36,503 bases of DNA from Pseudomonadota bacterium. Its GTDB lineage: Bacteria; Desulfobacterota; Binatia; UBA12015. Shown piece after piece: positions 23,634 to 32,993 of the stretch; position 1 is the stretch's first letter; every line of letters begins with the position of its first letter. The notes beneath the pieces are model-generated. The model was not told the origin of the DNA, did no database searches, and worked only from the letters and a program-made list of their open reading frames with translations. Made by a program: the position numbers and the translations under genes. The stretch spans positions 1-36,503 of the forward strand of contig SXLG01000106.1 in NCBI GenBank assembly GCA_005777805.1, written 5' to 3'.

Positions 23634-24767
23634 CTAGGCCGCCCTTCCGGCCGCGCTGGCGCGCACCCGCGCCACGACCTCGGCAATCCGGCCCCCGACC
23701 TGCCGCATCGGCAGAGCGCCAAGCGGTGTGCCCAGCGAGAGCCGCAGCGCTCCCCGCACGCTCGCTTCGGGCAGGCCGAGGGCACGCAACGCAGGACTGC
23801 GCTCGGCACCTCCCGCCGCGCACGCCGGGCCGGTCGAGACGCAGATCCCCTCGAGATCCAGCGCGATCACGAGCAGATCGCCGCGCAGATCAGGGAAGGA
23901 GATCGGCAACGTGCCCGGCAATCCCGCGACAGGACCGAGCCGCTCGATCGGCGCCGCTCGAGCCGCCAGCAACTCCCAGAGCAGCGCCAGATCCCGCGCG
24001 ACCTCACCGGCCCGCTCTTCGCGCTCTCGCACCGCGAGTTGTGCCGCGACGCCGAAGCCAACGATACCGGGGACGTTGGGCGTGCCCGCGCGACGACCAT
24101 CCTCCTGCGATCCGCCGCGCAGCAACGGCGGCAGTTCGACTCGGTCGCGCAGGATCAAGGCACCGATTCCGGTCGGCGCCCCGATCTTGTGACCGGACAG
24201 GGTAAGTGCATCAATCCTAGACTCATTGAAGGCGAGCGGAAGCCAGGCCGCAGCCTGCGCCGCATCACTGTGGATCAACACATCGCCCGATCCGGTCGCT
24301 CGCGCCGCCGCAACCAGGCTGCCGATGTCCTGGATGGCCCCGGTCTCTCCACTGGCCCATGCCACCGAGATCAGCCCCGTATCGGGGCGCAGTGCCGCCA
24401 CGAGTTCCGCGGGCGCTATCCGGCCGAAACCGTCGCCCCGCAGAGCCGTCACCTCGCGCCCGACGTTCGCCGCCAACGCGCGATTGACCGAGGGGTGCTC
24501 GAGCACACTCACCACCACATGGCCACTGGTCGCAGCCACGATGTGGTTGTTGGCCTCGGTGGCACCGCTCGTGAACACAACGCTCGACGCTTGCGCGCCA
24601 ACCAGCGCCGCCACCGCCGCGCGGGCGGAGTCGATGGCCGCTCGGGCGGCCCGCCCGAGCTGGTGCGGACTGGCAGGGTTCCCGTGTGGCTCGGCCAGCC
24701 ATGCGGCCAATGCGGCCGCCACCTCGCCACGCACCCGGCCGCCGGCATTATGATCCAGATCGATCAC
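23634..24767 (-). CDS. Cysteine desulfurase, NifS/IscS-like, variant active site
   Basis: A 377-residue PLP enzyme that takes sulfur from cysteine as a persulfide. Lys194 in SGHKIG binds PLP; His91 (LEHPSV), Asp168 and Gln171 (HSDAAQ) contact it; Cys316 in [10 protein letters not shown] is the persulfide carrier. Two conserved blocks differ: the N-terminal DHNATTP is DHNAGGR, and the NNE motif, whose Asn holds the PLP ring, is Ser139-Gly140-Glu141. It starts with GTG overlapping the acetyltransferase stop (GTGA) and ends just before mnmA. The place suggests a dedicated partner for MnmA. No IscU or scaffold gene is adjacent. Confidence 0.92.
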   Translation of the reverse strand: MIDLDHNAGGRVRGEVAAALAAWLAEPHGNPASPHQLGRAARAAIDSARAAVAALVGAQASSVVFTSGATEANNHIVAATSGHVVVSVLEHPSVNRALAANVGREVTALRGDGFGRIAPAELVAALRPDTGLISVAWASGETGAIQDIGSLVAAARATGSGDVLIHSDAAQAAAWLPLAFNESRIDALTLSGHKIGAPTGIGALILRDRVELPPLLRGGSQEDGRRAGTPNVPGIVGFGVAAQLAVREREERAGEVARDLALLWELLAARAAPIERLGPVAGLPGTLPISFPDLRGDLLVIALDLEGICVSTGPACAAGGAERSPALRALGLPEASVRGALRLSLGTPLGALPMRQVGGRIAEVVARVRASAAGRAA

Positions 24768-25495
24768 GATGCGTCGTCACCACCGCTGCCACTGCCCGAC
24801 TCGGGCGCACCGGCGACCTGCCGGCTGGCGTCGGCCTCGGTGTGGCGGGCGAGTTCGCGTTCGGCCTCGAGCCGTTGCAGCCTCTCCTGCACCTCGGTCA
24901 GAGCGCGCACCACCGGATCGGGCAGATCGGCGTGATCGAGGGTGAGCAGAGGTGCACCGCCAGGCGCGTGCTCGCCCTGTTCGCGCACCACCCGCCCCGG
25001 CACGCCGACGACCGTCGAGTGCGGCGGCACGCTCGTGACGACGACCGATCCCGCGCCGACCCGACTGTGCCGGCCGATCGTCACGGGCCCGAGCACCGCG
25101 GCACCCAGGCCTACAACCACAAAGTCCTCGATTGTCGGGTGGCGCTTGCCCTTGCCGAGACTCGTGCCGCCCAGACTCACGCCCTGATAGATTACGACAT
25201 CGTCGCCAATTTCCGTGGTCTCGCCAATGACGACACCCATGCCATGGTCGATGAAGAAGCGCCGGCCGATCCTCGCCCCGGGATGGATTTCGACCCCGGT
25301 CAGAAAGCGCGCGAGGTGTGCCAAGAGTCGTGCCGGCAACCGGAGCCCGCGCAGCCACAGGGAATGAGCCACGCGCTGCATCGCGAGAGCGTGCAAGCCC
25401 GGATAACAGAGCAGGACCTCGGCGACCGAACGCGCCGCCGGATCGCGATCGAACGCGACCATCACGTCCTCTCGCATGCGCCGCCAGAGCGTCAT
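24764..25495 (-). CDS. cysE: Serine O-acetyltransferase, EpsC type
   Basis: A 243-residue enzyme that acetylates serine to O-acetylserine, the precursor of cysteine. The N-terminal helical part ([17 protein letters not shown]) precedes left-handed beta-helix hexapeptide repeats containing [29 protein letters not shown] and VGAGSVV; His in DHGMG and the Gly-rich loop are the expected catalytic and CoA parts. The last 40 residues are Ser/Gly/Asp-rich and probably disordered. It overlaps cimA upstream and the desulfurase downstream by 4 bases each, so cysteine supply and use are tied together. Confidence 0.94.
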   Translation of the reverse strand: MTLWRRMREDVMVAFDRDPAARSVAEVLLCYPGLHALAMQRVAHSLWLRGLRLPARLLAHLARFLTGVEIHPGARIGRRFFIDHGMGVVIGETTEIGDDVVIYQGVSLGGTSLGKGKRHPTIEDFVVVGLGAAVLGPVTIGRHSRVGAGSVVVTSVPPHSTVVGVPGRVVREQGEHAPGGAPLLTLDHADLPDPVVRALTEVQERLQRLEAERELARHTEADASRQVAGAPESGSGSGGDDAS

Positions 25496-27132
25496 CGCCC
25501 CTTCCGCTTCCCTGCGGGCGGGCGTCTTCCGGCGCGCCCCCTGGTGCCCCGTCCACGGCCCTTTTCGTCCTTGTAGAGCTTGTAGTCGAGAGCATCGACC
25601 AGCGCCTGCCAGCTCGCCTCGATCACGTTGTGCGACACGCCAACGGTCGTCCAGTGGTCCTCGGCATCCGCCGACTCGACCAGCACGCGGACGACCGCTC
25701 CGGTCCCCTGCTCTCCCTCGAGCACTCGTACTTTATAGTCAACGAGCCGGACCTCACCGATCCGCGGGAAGAATCGGAGCAACGCCTTGCGCAGGGCGCC
25801 ATCGAGGGCGTTGATCGGACCGTTGCCCACCGCGGCCGTGTGTTCGCGACTGCCGTCGGGCCCCTCGACCATGATCGTCGCCTCGGCGATCGGATCCTCG
25901 CCCTCGCTGCGCTTCTCGTCGATGACACGGAAGCCGAGCAGCCGGAAATGCCGAAGTTTAATGCCCTTGACCGCCTTGAGCAGGAGCAACTCGAAGGAGG
26001 CATCGGCGCTCTCGAACTGGAAGCCCTGATGCTCGAGGAGTTTGAGTTCGTGCAGCAATTCCTTCGCGCAGGGCTCGATCTCGCTCTCGGTGAACCCGAA
26101 CTCCCGCGCCTTGGCGAGCAGGTTCGAGCGCCCGGCCTGATCGGAGACGAGCACCCGCTGATGGTTGCCAACGAGCGACGGATCGATGTGTTCGTAGGTC
26201 TCGGCGAGTCGCCGCACCGCCGAGACGTGCAACCCTCCCTTGTGAGCAAAGGCACTCTGGCCGACGTAGGCCTGCTGCTTGTGCGGCTCGCGGTTGGCAA
26301 GCTCGTCGACGAAGCGCGAGAGCTCGGTGAGGCCAGCGAGCTGTGTCGGGGTCACGCAGGCGTAGCCGGATTTGAGTTGCAGCGCGGGCACGAGCGACGT
26401 CAGGTTAGTATTACCGCAGCGTTCGCCCACGCCGTTGATCGTGCCTTGCACCTGAGTGCAGCCCGCGGCAACCGCCGCGAGCGAATTGGCTACCGCCAAC
26501 TCGCCGTCGTTGTGGCAATGGATCCCCAGCGGCACGGTGGTGGCGCCGCGCGCCGCCCGCACCCCCGCCTCGATCTCGCCGGGCAGACTTCCGCCCCGCG
26601 TGTCGCACAGACAGATCGTGGTCGCGCCGCCCGACGCCGCTGCCTCCAGGCAGGCCAAGGCGTAGGCGGGATTCGCCTTCCAGCCGTCAAAGAAGTGTTC
26701 GGCGTCGAAGATCACTTCGTCGAGGTTGCGCCGGAGGAAAGCCATCGTATCGGAAATCAACTGGAGGTTGACATCGCGCGAGACGCGCAGAGCGGTCTTG
26801 ACGTGCAGGTCCCAGGTCTTGCCGACGATGCACGCCACCGGCGTGCCGGCGCGCAGGAGTTCCTTCAGGCTTCCATCCCTGCCGGCCTCCAGATCGGGCC
26901 GACGGGTCATCCCGAACGCCACCAGGCGGGCGTTGCGCAGGCCGAGCTTCCCCGCCGGACCGAAGAAGGCGGCATCGCGCGGGTTCGATCCGGGCCATCC
27001 CCCCTCGATGTAGTGCACCCCGAAGGCGTCGAGACGCTCGGCCACGGCGAGTTTGGCATCGACGGTGAGCGAGACCTCCTCACCCTGACAGCCGTCACGC
27101 AGCGTGGTGTCGTAGATCTGAATGCGCCTCAT
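25492..27132 (-). CDS. cimA: (R)-citramalate synthase
   Basis: A 546-residue enzyme that joins pyruvate and acetyl-CoA to citramalate, the threonine-independent route to isoleucine. [14 protein letters not shown] at the start and [13 protein letters not shown] mark it as CimA rather than 2-isopropylmalate synthase; [13 protein letters not shown] and [12 protein letters not shown] carry the catalytic and metal residues. A LeuA-type regulatory domain fills about 400-520. The last 25 residues form an unusual basic tail ([13 protein letters not shown]). ATG overlaps the lysC stop and its own stop overlaps the acetyltransferase start. The lysC-cimA order is known from Geobacter-type genomes. Confidence 0.96.
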   Translation of the reverse strand: MRRIQIYDTTLRDGCQGEEVSLTVDAKLAVAERLDAFGVHYIEGGWPGSNPRDAAFFGPAGKLGLRNARLVAFGMTRRPDLEAGRDGSLKELLRAGTPVACIVGKTWDLHVKTALRVSRDVNLQLISDTMAFLRRNLDEVIFDAEHFFDGWKANPAYALACLEAAASGGATTICLCDTRGGSLPGEIEAGVRAARGATTVPLGIHCHNDGELAVANSLAAVAAGCTQVQGTINGVGERCGNTNLTSLVPALQLKSGYACVTPTQLAGLTELSRFVDELANREPHKQQAYVGQSAFAHKGGLHVSAVRRLAETYEHIDPSLVGNHQRVLVSDQAGRSNLLAKAREFGFTESEIEPCAKELLHELKLLEHQGFQFESADASFELLLLKAVKGIKLRHFRLLGFRVIDEKRSEGEDPIAEATIMVEGPDGSREHTAAVGNGPINALDGALRKALLRFFPRIGEVRLVDYKVRVLEGEQGTGAVVRVLVESADAEDHWTTVGVSHNVIEASWQALVDALDYKLYKDEKGRGRGTRGRAGRRPPAGKRKGR

Positions 27133-28355
27133 GCGGCGGTCGCACCCTTCTCGACCAACTCGTGGTGCAAGGCTCGCACGGCGAGCTCGGCGTACCTCGC
27201 GTCGATCGCCACCGAGATCTTGCTCTCGGAGGTCGAGATCATCTGGATGTTGATCGCCTCATGGGCGAGCGTCTCGAAAACCCGGGCCGCGACTCCGGCA
27301 TGACTGCGCATGCCCAAACCGACGATCGAGACCTTCACGATCTCTCCGTCGGCAAGCGGCTCGGGGGCGCCAATCTCCCGGCAATGACTCCGGGCGATCT
27401 CGAGCGCCGCGCCGAGCTCGCTGCGAGGAACCGTGAAGGTGAGTTCGGTATTGCCATCGGTACCGACGTTCTGGATGATCATATCGACGATGATCCCTGC
27501 GCCGGCGATGGGCCGGAACAGACCCGCCGCGACGCCGGGCCGATCGGGGACCTGGGGGAGTGTTATCTTTGCTTGATCGCGATCAAGCGTGATCCCGGAC
27601 ACCGTGACCTCTTCCATGCTTGCCTCCTCGGGGACGACCCAGGTCCCGAGTTCATCCCCAAAGCTCGTCCGGACGTGGACGCGGACTCCGTAGCGCTTCG
27701 CGAATTCAACCGATCGGATCTGCAGGACCTTGGCGCCAAGGCTCGCCAGCTCCAGCATCTCGTCGTAGGAGATCCGGTCCAGCTTGCGCGCCGCCGGGCA
27801 GATGCGCGGATCGCTCGTGTAGACGCCCGCGACGTCGGTGTAGATCTCGCAAGCATCGGCATGGGTCGCCGCTGCGAGCGCGACGGCCGTGGTGTCCGAA
27901 CCCCCGCGCCCGAGCGTGGTGATGCTGCCGTTCTCGTCCACGCCCTGAAAACCAGCCACCACCGCCACTTGCCCGCGCCGCGTCGTATCGAGGAGGCGCT
28001 GCCCGTCAATCGCCCGGATACGCGCCCGCGTATGATCGCTGTCGGTCACGATCCGGACTTGATGGCCAAGGAAGGACCGTGCCGGAACGCCGCCATTCTC
28101 GAGCGTGAGCGCGAGCAGAGCCGCCGTCACCTGCTCGCCACTCGCCACCACCACGTCGGCCTCGCTTCGCTTCGGGGTCGCCGCGAGTTCACGCACGAGC
28201 CCGAGCAGGCGATCGGTCTCGCCCGACATCGCGGAGACGACGGCAATGACCTCGTGCCCGGCGGCCCGCGTCCGGGCAATGCGCCGGGAAACCTCGCGGA
28301 TGCGCTCGACCGAGCCCACCGATGTCCCGCCAAATTTCTGTACGATAAGCGACAT
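27129..28355 (-). CDS. lysC: Aspartate kinase
   Basis: A 408-residue enzyme that phosphorylates aspartate, the first step to lysine, threonine and methionine. KFGGTSVG (7-14), the FQGVDENGSITTLGRGGSD block and YTDVAGVYTSDPR form the kinase core. Two ACT domains at about 265-408 (DRPGVAAGLFRPI; GNTELTFTV; INIQMISTSESKISVAI) bind lysine and/or threonine for feedback control. ATG at 28355 follows the tsaE stop by 3 bases, and the stop overlaps cimA. Confidence 0.97.
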   Translation of the reverse strand: MSLIVQKFGGTSVGSVERIREVSRRIARTRAAGHEVIAVVSAMSGETDRLLGLVRELAATPKRSEADVVVASGEQVTAALLALTLENGGVPARSFLGHQVRIVTDSDHTRARIRAIDGQRLLDTTRRGQVAVVAGFQGVDENGSITTLGRGGSDTTAVALAAATHADACEIYTDVAGVYTSDPRICPAARKLDRISYDEMLELASLGAKVLQIRSVEFAKRYGVRVHVRTSFGDELGTWVVPEEASMEEVTVSGITLDRDQAKITLPQVPDRPGVAAGLFRPIAGAGIIVDMIIQNVGTDGNTELTFTVPRSELGAALEIARSHCREIGAPEPLADGEIVKVSIVGLGMRSHAGVAARVFETLAHEAINIQMISTSESKISVAIDARYAELAVRALHHELVEKGATAA

Positions 28356-28358
28356 GGT

Positions 28359-28856
28359 CTATTCGCCGACCTGACCCCGAAGCTGGTCGAGCACGCTCGT
28401 GCCGCGCGGCCCCATCTCCTCGATCGAGAGCACCCGCTCATCGTCCGATCCCGAGCCAGCGTCACGGCCGGCATATTCGATCCGCACAAGCAGACCGTCG
28501 CTGAGCGGCGCGCCACCGAGCCGCTCGAACCACTCGATCAACGTCACGCCCTCGCCAGAGTCGAGCAGCTCGGCCAGCCAGTCCCGGTCAAGGCTCTCGC
28601 CCTCGTGGCGGTAGAGATCGAGATGGGCGACCGGAACCGCCCCGGGGTACTGGGTCGCCGTCACGAAGGTAGGGCTGTGGACCAAGCCCTCCTCCACGCC
28701 GCAGGCCCGCGCCACGCCCCGGACAAACGCGGTCTTGCCCGAGCCGAGCGGTCCCACCAGCCCGAGGACGGAACCACGCGCGAGCAGGCGACCGACGACC
28801 TCGCCCAGGCGCTCGGTGTCGGCCTCGCAGTGGCTCTGCCATTGCATCGCGGCCAT
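28359..28856 (-). CDS. tsaE: tRNA t6A synthesis ATPase TsaE
   Basis: A 165-residue P-loop ATPase of the complex that makes threonylcarbamoyladenosine at tRNA position 37. Walker A GPLGSGKT (35-42), the HSPTFV loop, HLDLYR and LIEWFERL are the family signature. The C-terminus is slightly longer than usual (DAGSGSDDERVLSIEE). It is the first gene of the run that continues through lysC to der, and is divergent from the LLM oxidoreductase gene across 181 bases, which must hold both promoters; no clear -35/-10 pair was found. ATG at 28847 is an alternative start. Confidence 0.95.
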   Translation of the reverse strand: MAAMQWQSHCEADTERLGEVVGRLLARGSVLGLVGPLGSGKTAFVRGVARACGVEEGLVHSPTFVTATQYPGAVPVAHLDLYRHEGESLDRDWLAELLDSGEGVTLIEWFERLGGAPLSDGLLVRIEYAGRDAGSGSDDERVLSIEEMGPRGTSVLDQLRGQVGE

Positions 28857-29037
28857 CTAGCATCTCGGGTCGGAGACGCACCGCGGGACCCGTCCACGAA
28901 CGTGTGGCCCGGCGTCCCGGAGGGATCGCCGCAAGGACCGCCAAAATCGAATGCACCCCGTGCCGCGCATGGCCGAGCCGGAGCGGAGTCCTACTCGACA
29001 CTGGCACGGGCCTCGGGTCGCGGGATACAAGGGTCGA

Positions 29038-29907
29038 ATGCGCTTCTCCTACGCTGAATCGATGTGTGACACGAGCCATTACGCCCCACTCGCCCGAGCC
29101 TGCGACGAGCACGGCTGGACGTCCTTCGTCGTCCCCGACAGTGTCTGCTACCCGCGCGACTCGGACTCGAGCTATCCCTACACCCCGGATGGCGACCGTC
29201 GCTTCCTCGAAGACAAGCCCTTCATCGAACCCTTCGTGCTGATGGCCGCGCTCAGCGCGATCACCACCCGCCTCCGCTTCACGACCTTCGTCGTCAAATT
29301 GCCTATCCGACACCCCGTCCTGGTCGCCAAATCCGTCGCCTCCCTGGCCTGCCTGAGCGGCGACCGTCTTGCCTTCGGTGTCGGCGTGAGTCCCTGGCCC
29401 GACGACTTCCGGATCACCGGTGTGCCGTGGCAGGGTCGCGGCGGCCGGACGGACGAGGCGATCGCAATCGTTCGCGGGCTCTGTCGTGGCGATTTCTTCG
29501 AGTTCCACGGCAAGCACTTCGACATCGAGCCGATCAAGATCAGCCCCGTCCCCAATGTTCCCATCCCGATCCTGATCGGCGGACACTCCGAGGCCGCGTT
29601 GCGGCGGGCGGCACGACTCGGCGACGGCTGGATGCACGCCGGTGGCGACGGTGCGATGCTGACGCAGTTCCTCGTTCGCCTGCGCGAGCTACGCCGCGAA
29701 GCCGGCCGCGACGGCGAGCCCTTCGAAATCCACGCCATCTCGCTCGAAGCCTATGATCTCGATGGGATCCGGCGTCTCGAGGACGCCGGGATCACCGACG
29801 TCATCGTCGGCTTTCGCGACCCCTACCGCGGGCCCGACGAGCCTCTGGAGAAGAAGCTCGATGCCCTGCGCTGGTATGCCGACCGGGTGATCGCCCGAGC
29901 GAGCTGA
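29038..29907 (+). CDS. LLM-class F420-dependent oxidoreductase
   Basis: A 289-residue luciferase-like monooxygenase-fold protein. It shows the early MRFSYAES strand, TSFVVPDSVCYPRD, then RLRFTTFVVKLPIRHPVLVAK, LSGDRLAFGVGVSPWPDDF and VPIPILIGGHSEAALRRAARLGDGW, the usual path of F420- or FMN-using LLM enzymes of the TIGR03619-like group. Substrate unknown. ATG at 29038 has AAGGG 5 bases upstream; the frame also opens at 28951 but without a ribosome site. It is the only plus-strand gene in the right third and separates nnr from tsaE. Confidence 0.9.
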   Translation: MRFSYAESMCDTSHYAPLARACDEHGWTSFVVPDSVCYPRDSDSSYPYTPDGDRRFLEDKPFIEPFVLMAALSAITTRLRFTTFVVKLPIRHPVLVAKSVASLACLSGDRLAFGVGVSPWPDDFRITGVPWQGRGGRTDEAIAIVRGLCRGDFFEFHGKHFDIEPIKISPVPNVPIPILIGGHSEAALRRAARLGDGWMHAGGDGAMLTQFLVRLRELRREAGRDGEPFEIHAISLEAYDLDGIRRLEDAGITDVIVGFRDPYRGPDEPLEKKLDALRWYADRVIARAS

Positions 29908-30051
29908 GCGCGCGGCTCGCCGGTGGGGGCGTGGACCTACCGCACACTCGATCATTTTCGGTTGTTAGAAGGACCGGACGCCGTGCGCCGCTCGGAGGCG
30001 TGCGACGGGTCGTCGGGGCCGATTTTGCTGCGAGTTGCGGTAGGGAGCGTG

Positions 30052-31620
30052 CTACTGCTTCCTGCCGGCCACCGGCGGCACAATCTCCGCAAACGCCAGT
30101 GGCAGTTCATCGGCTAGTTCAGAGGCGAGCAGGCCGCGATCCCCGAGTCGCCCGGCAAGCCGGTCCGCGGCTCGCCCGTGCAGCCACGCACCGACGCGGG
30201 CTGCGGCGAAAGCGTCGATTCCCTGCCCCCGCAGGGCGCCGATGAGTCCAGCCAGCACGTCGCCCGTACCGCCCACGGCCAGCAGCGGGCCTCCGCTGCC
30301 ATTGACGGCGACATGCCCGCGGGGCTCCGCCACGACGGTCGCGGCTCCCTTGAGGACAACGGTCGCCTGCCACTCGCGCGCCATGCGTCGCGCCAGCCCG
30401 GTCCGATCGGCCTGCACCGCCGCGACCTCAAGCCCGCAGAGACGCGCCATCTCGCCCGGATGCGGCGTCAAGACGTTATCTGCACGGCGAAAGGGCTGCC
30501 GCAGCGGCGCGAGAACATTCAGGGCGTCAGCATCGAGCACGAGCGGCCCGGCGAAGCTGCGCACGAGCCAACGCACCAGCCGGGCGGCCTCGCTGGTCGT
30601 GCCGAGGCCGGGCCCGACGACCAGCGCGTCATAGCGTTCGAGCCGCGCCCGCCATTCGGTGGGCGAGAAGCCCTGCCAGGTCTCCGTCATCCATTCCGGG
30701 CCGCTCGCGGCCACGATCGGCCCGCTCTCCCGCGGACAGGCCACGCTCACGAGTCCGGCGCCCCCCCGCAGTGCGGCGCGGGCGGCCAGCACCGCAGCTC
30801 CCGAGCGCCCAGGCGCTCCACCGACGATCAGCACGTGGCCGTGGCTGCCCTTATGACTCGCCTCCCCGCGCCGCGGCAGGACGCCGGAGAGAGCAGCAGC
30901 GCAGCTCCACGTGGGCAGATCGCTTGCGGCGGAGAGGGCCTCAGCCGCCAGACCGATCTCCACCCGCACGACCTCGCCGGCAAGTCGCCGACCGGCAGGC
31001 AGAACGAGTCCTATCTTGACAGCACCGAGGGTCAGAGTGAGATCGGCCGGCAGAACGCGGCCGAGGGGCTCGCCGCTATCGGCGGCAAGCCCCGAGGGGA
31101 GATCGACGGCGACGCATACCGGAGGCGCCTCGCGTCGCGCGATCGCGCCAGCGACCCGGTCGACCAGCCACGCTGCCGCCCCGTCGAGTGGTCGCGCGAG
31201 GCCGGTGCCGAAAAGCGCATCGAGCACGAGACCACAACCCGCCAGCGCCTGATCGACGACCCGGCCCTGCTCGGGCCCCGCGACGACCTCGATGCGACCG
31301 CCCGCGCGCCGCCAGCGCCGCAGAGCAACGCGAGCATCGCCTGTGACGCGGGATTCGGGCGCCACCAGCAGGACTCGCACGCGGAGCCCGCCCTCCCGGA
31401 ACAAACGCGCGACGACGAAGCCATCGCCACCGTTGTTCCCGGGCCCGGCGAGCACCACGACGCCGTGCCGGAGGGCGGCGGCGCAACGTGCGTCAAGTTC
31501 TGCGACGATCCCCGCGCCGGCCCGTTCCATGAGCACGCTGCTGGGGGTTCCCAGGTCGATGGTGCGGGCCTCGAGGCCGCGCATCTCATCGGCGCGAACG
31601 AGTGCCCACGGATCGAGCAT
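30052..31620 (-). CDS. nnr: Bifunctional NAD(P)HX repair enzyme (epimerase and dehydratase)
   Basis: A 522-residue fusion that repairs hydrated NAD(P)H. The N-terminal epimerase domain (about 1-215) has GPGNNGGDGF (59-68) and LDALFGTGL, then AVDLPSGL. The C-terminal ADP/ATP-dependent dehydratase (about 235-515) has GHVLIVGGAPGRSGA, LDADALN, TPHPGEMARL, VLKGAATVV and the GGTGDVLAG loop. Both domains look complete. ATG at 31620 follows the glmM stop by 5 bases. It ends 144 bases from the convergent LLM gene; no clear terminator is visible there. Confidence 0.96.
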   Translation of the reverse strand: MLDPWALVRADEMRGLEARTIDLGTPSSVLMERAGAGIVAELDARCAAALRHGVVVLAGPGNNGGDGFVVARLFREGGLRVRVLLVAPESRVTGDARVALRRWRRAGGRIEVVAGPEQGRVVDQALAGCGLVLDALFGTGLARPLDGAAAWLVDRVAGAIARREAPPVCVAVDLPSGLAADSGEPLGRVLPADLTLTLGAVKIGLVLPAGRRLAGEVVRVEIGLAAEALSAASDLPTWSCAAALSGVLPRRGEASHKGSHGHVLIVGGAPGRSGAAVLAARAALRGGAGLVSVACPRESGPIVAASGPEWMTETWQGFSPTEWRARLERYDALVVGPGLGTTSEAARLVRWLVRSFAGPLVLDADALNVLAPLRQPFRRADNVLTPHPGEMARLCGLEVAAVQADRTGLARRMAREWQATVVLKGAATVVAEPRGHVAVNGSGGPLLAVGGTGDVLAGLIGALRGQGIDAFAAARVGAWLHGRAADRLAGRLGDRGLLASELADELPLAFAEIVPPVAGRKQ

Positions 31621-31625
31621 GCGCC

Positions 31626-32990
31626 TCAGCCAGGCCGATCGGTCTCGCGAATCGCCGCGGCGACAGACTCGGCGTGCCCGCGCACGGTGGCTTCGTCTTC
31701 GCCCTCGACCATCACGCGGATGAGAGGCTCGGTGCCCGAGGCGCGCACCAGGATCCGTCCGCGCTCGCCCAGCGTGCGCTCGATCTCACCGACCAGGGGT
31801 GCCACGCGCGGGTCGGCCATCACGTCGCGCCGCTCGGCGACGCGCACGTTGACCAGAACCTGGGGGTAGCGCGTCATCGCCTCGCGCCGCAGTTCGGAGA
31901 GCGGCCGCCCGTGCTCCACCATGATCGCCAGGACCGCCAGCGCGGTGATCAAGCCGTCACCGGTCGTGTTGTGATCGAGAAAGAGGATGTGGCCGGACTG
32001 CTCGCCCCCAAGGGCGTAGTCGCCCCGAACCATCTCCTCGACGACGTAGCGGTCGCCCACAGGCGTACGCCGGAGTTCCACCCCCTGGCGACGAAGAGCG
32101 ATCTGGAGGCCCAGGTTCGACATGACCGTCGCGACCACCGTGGCATTGCGCAGCAGCCCCGCCCGCTTCATTTCGCGCGCCGCGATGGCCAGGATCTCAT
32201 CACCGTCGACCAGCTCGCCGTCCTCGTCGACCAGGATGCAGCGATCGGCGTCGCCGTCCAGAGCGATCCCTATGGCCGCACCTTTCTCCCGCACCAACGC
32301 CTGCAATCCACCCGGATGAAGCGCGCCGCAGCCGTCGTTGATATTTTCGCCATTGGGCTCGCAACCGATGGCGAAGACGTGCGCCCCGAGTTCCTCGAGA
32401 ACCTCGGGCGCCACGCGGTAGCCGGCCCCGTGACCCGCATCGATCGCGATCCGCATTCCGTCCAGAGTGCGATGTCTGGGGAAACATCCCTTGGCAAAAA
32501 CATTGTAGCGACCAAGGGCGTCGTCGATCCGGTAGGCCTTGCCGATTTCCTCGGCAGTCGGGCGCAGGTCATCGATTCCACCGCCCACGACCAGCGTTTC
32601 GATCTCGGCCTCGACCTCGTCGGGCAACTTGAAGCCCGTGCTGGCAAAAAACTTGATGCCGTTGTCCTGAAAGGGGTTGTGCGATGCGGAGATCACCGCG
32701 CCAGCGTCCGCCCGCAAACTTCGAGTCAAGAATGCAATACCGGGAGTCGGTATCGGCCCCGCGAGCAGTACGTCCACTCCCATCGAACAGATTCCCGAGG
32801 CCATCGCGGTCTCGAGCATGTAGCCCGACACCCGGGTGTCCTTGCCGATCAGGATCTTGTGGCGCCGCGGGCTGCGCCGGAAGACGTGCGCCACCGCGCG
32901 CCCGAGACGCAGTGCGGTCTCCGAGGTCATCGGCTCGACGTTCGCCACGCCGCGAATCCCATCAGTCCCGAAGAGTCGTCGCGCCGCCAT
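31626..32990 (-). CDS. glmM: Phosphoglucosamine mutase
   Basis: A 454-residue enzyme converting glucosamine 6-phosphate to glucosamine 1-phosphate for peptidoglycan and lipopolysaccharide precursors. The catalytic phosphoserine is Ser103 in [15 protein letters not shown] binds Mg; GGEQSGH and [15 protein letters not shown] bind sugar and phosphate. Start FGTDGIRG is typical. It follows cdaR by 3 bases, the conserved cdaA-cdaR-glmM order in which c-di-AMP synthesis is linked to wall precursor synthesis. Confidence 0.97.
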   Translation of the reverse strand: MAARRLFGTDGIRGVANVEPMTSETALRLGRAVAHVFRRSPRRHKILIGKDTRVSGYMLETAMASGICSMGVDVLLAGPIPTPGIAFLTRSLRADAGAVISASHNPFQDNGIKFFASTGFKLPDEVEAEIETLVVGGGIDDLRPTAEEIGKAYRIDDALGRYNVFAKGCFPRHRTLDGMRIAIDAGHGAGYRVAPEVLEELGAHVFAIGCEPNGENINDGCGALHPGGLQALVREKGAAIGIALDGDADRCILVDEDGELVDGDEILAIAAREMKRAGLLRNATVVATVMSNLGLQIALRRQGVELRRTPVGDRYVVEEMVRGDYALGGEQSGHILFLDHNTTGDGLITALAVLAIMVEHGRPLSELRREAMTRYPQVLVNVRVAERRDVMADPRVAPLVGEIERTLGERGRILVRASGTEPLIRVMVEGEDEATVRGHAESVAAAIRETDRPG

Positions 32991-32993
32991 GCC

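Noticed and set aside
25318..27303. A 661-residue plus-strand open frame opposite cimA
   Set aside because: CimA on the minus strand has all catalytic motifs; the plus frame is its shadow.
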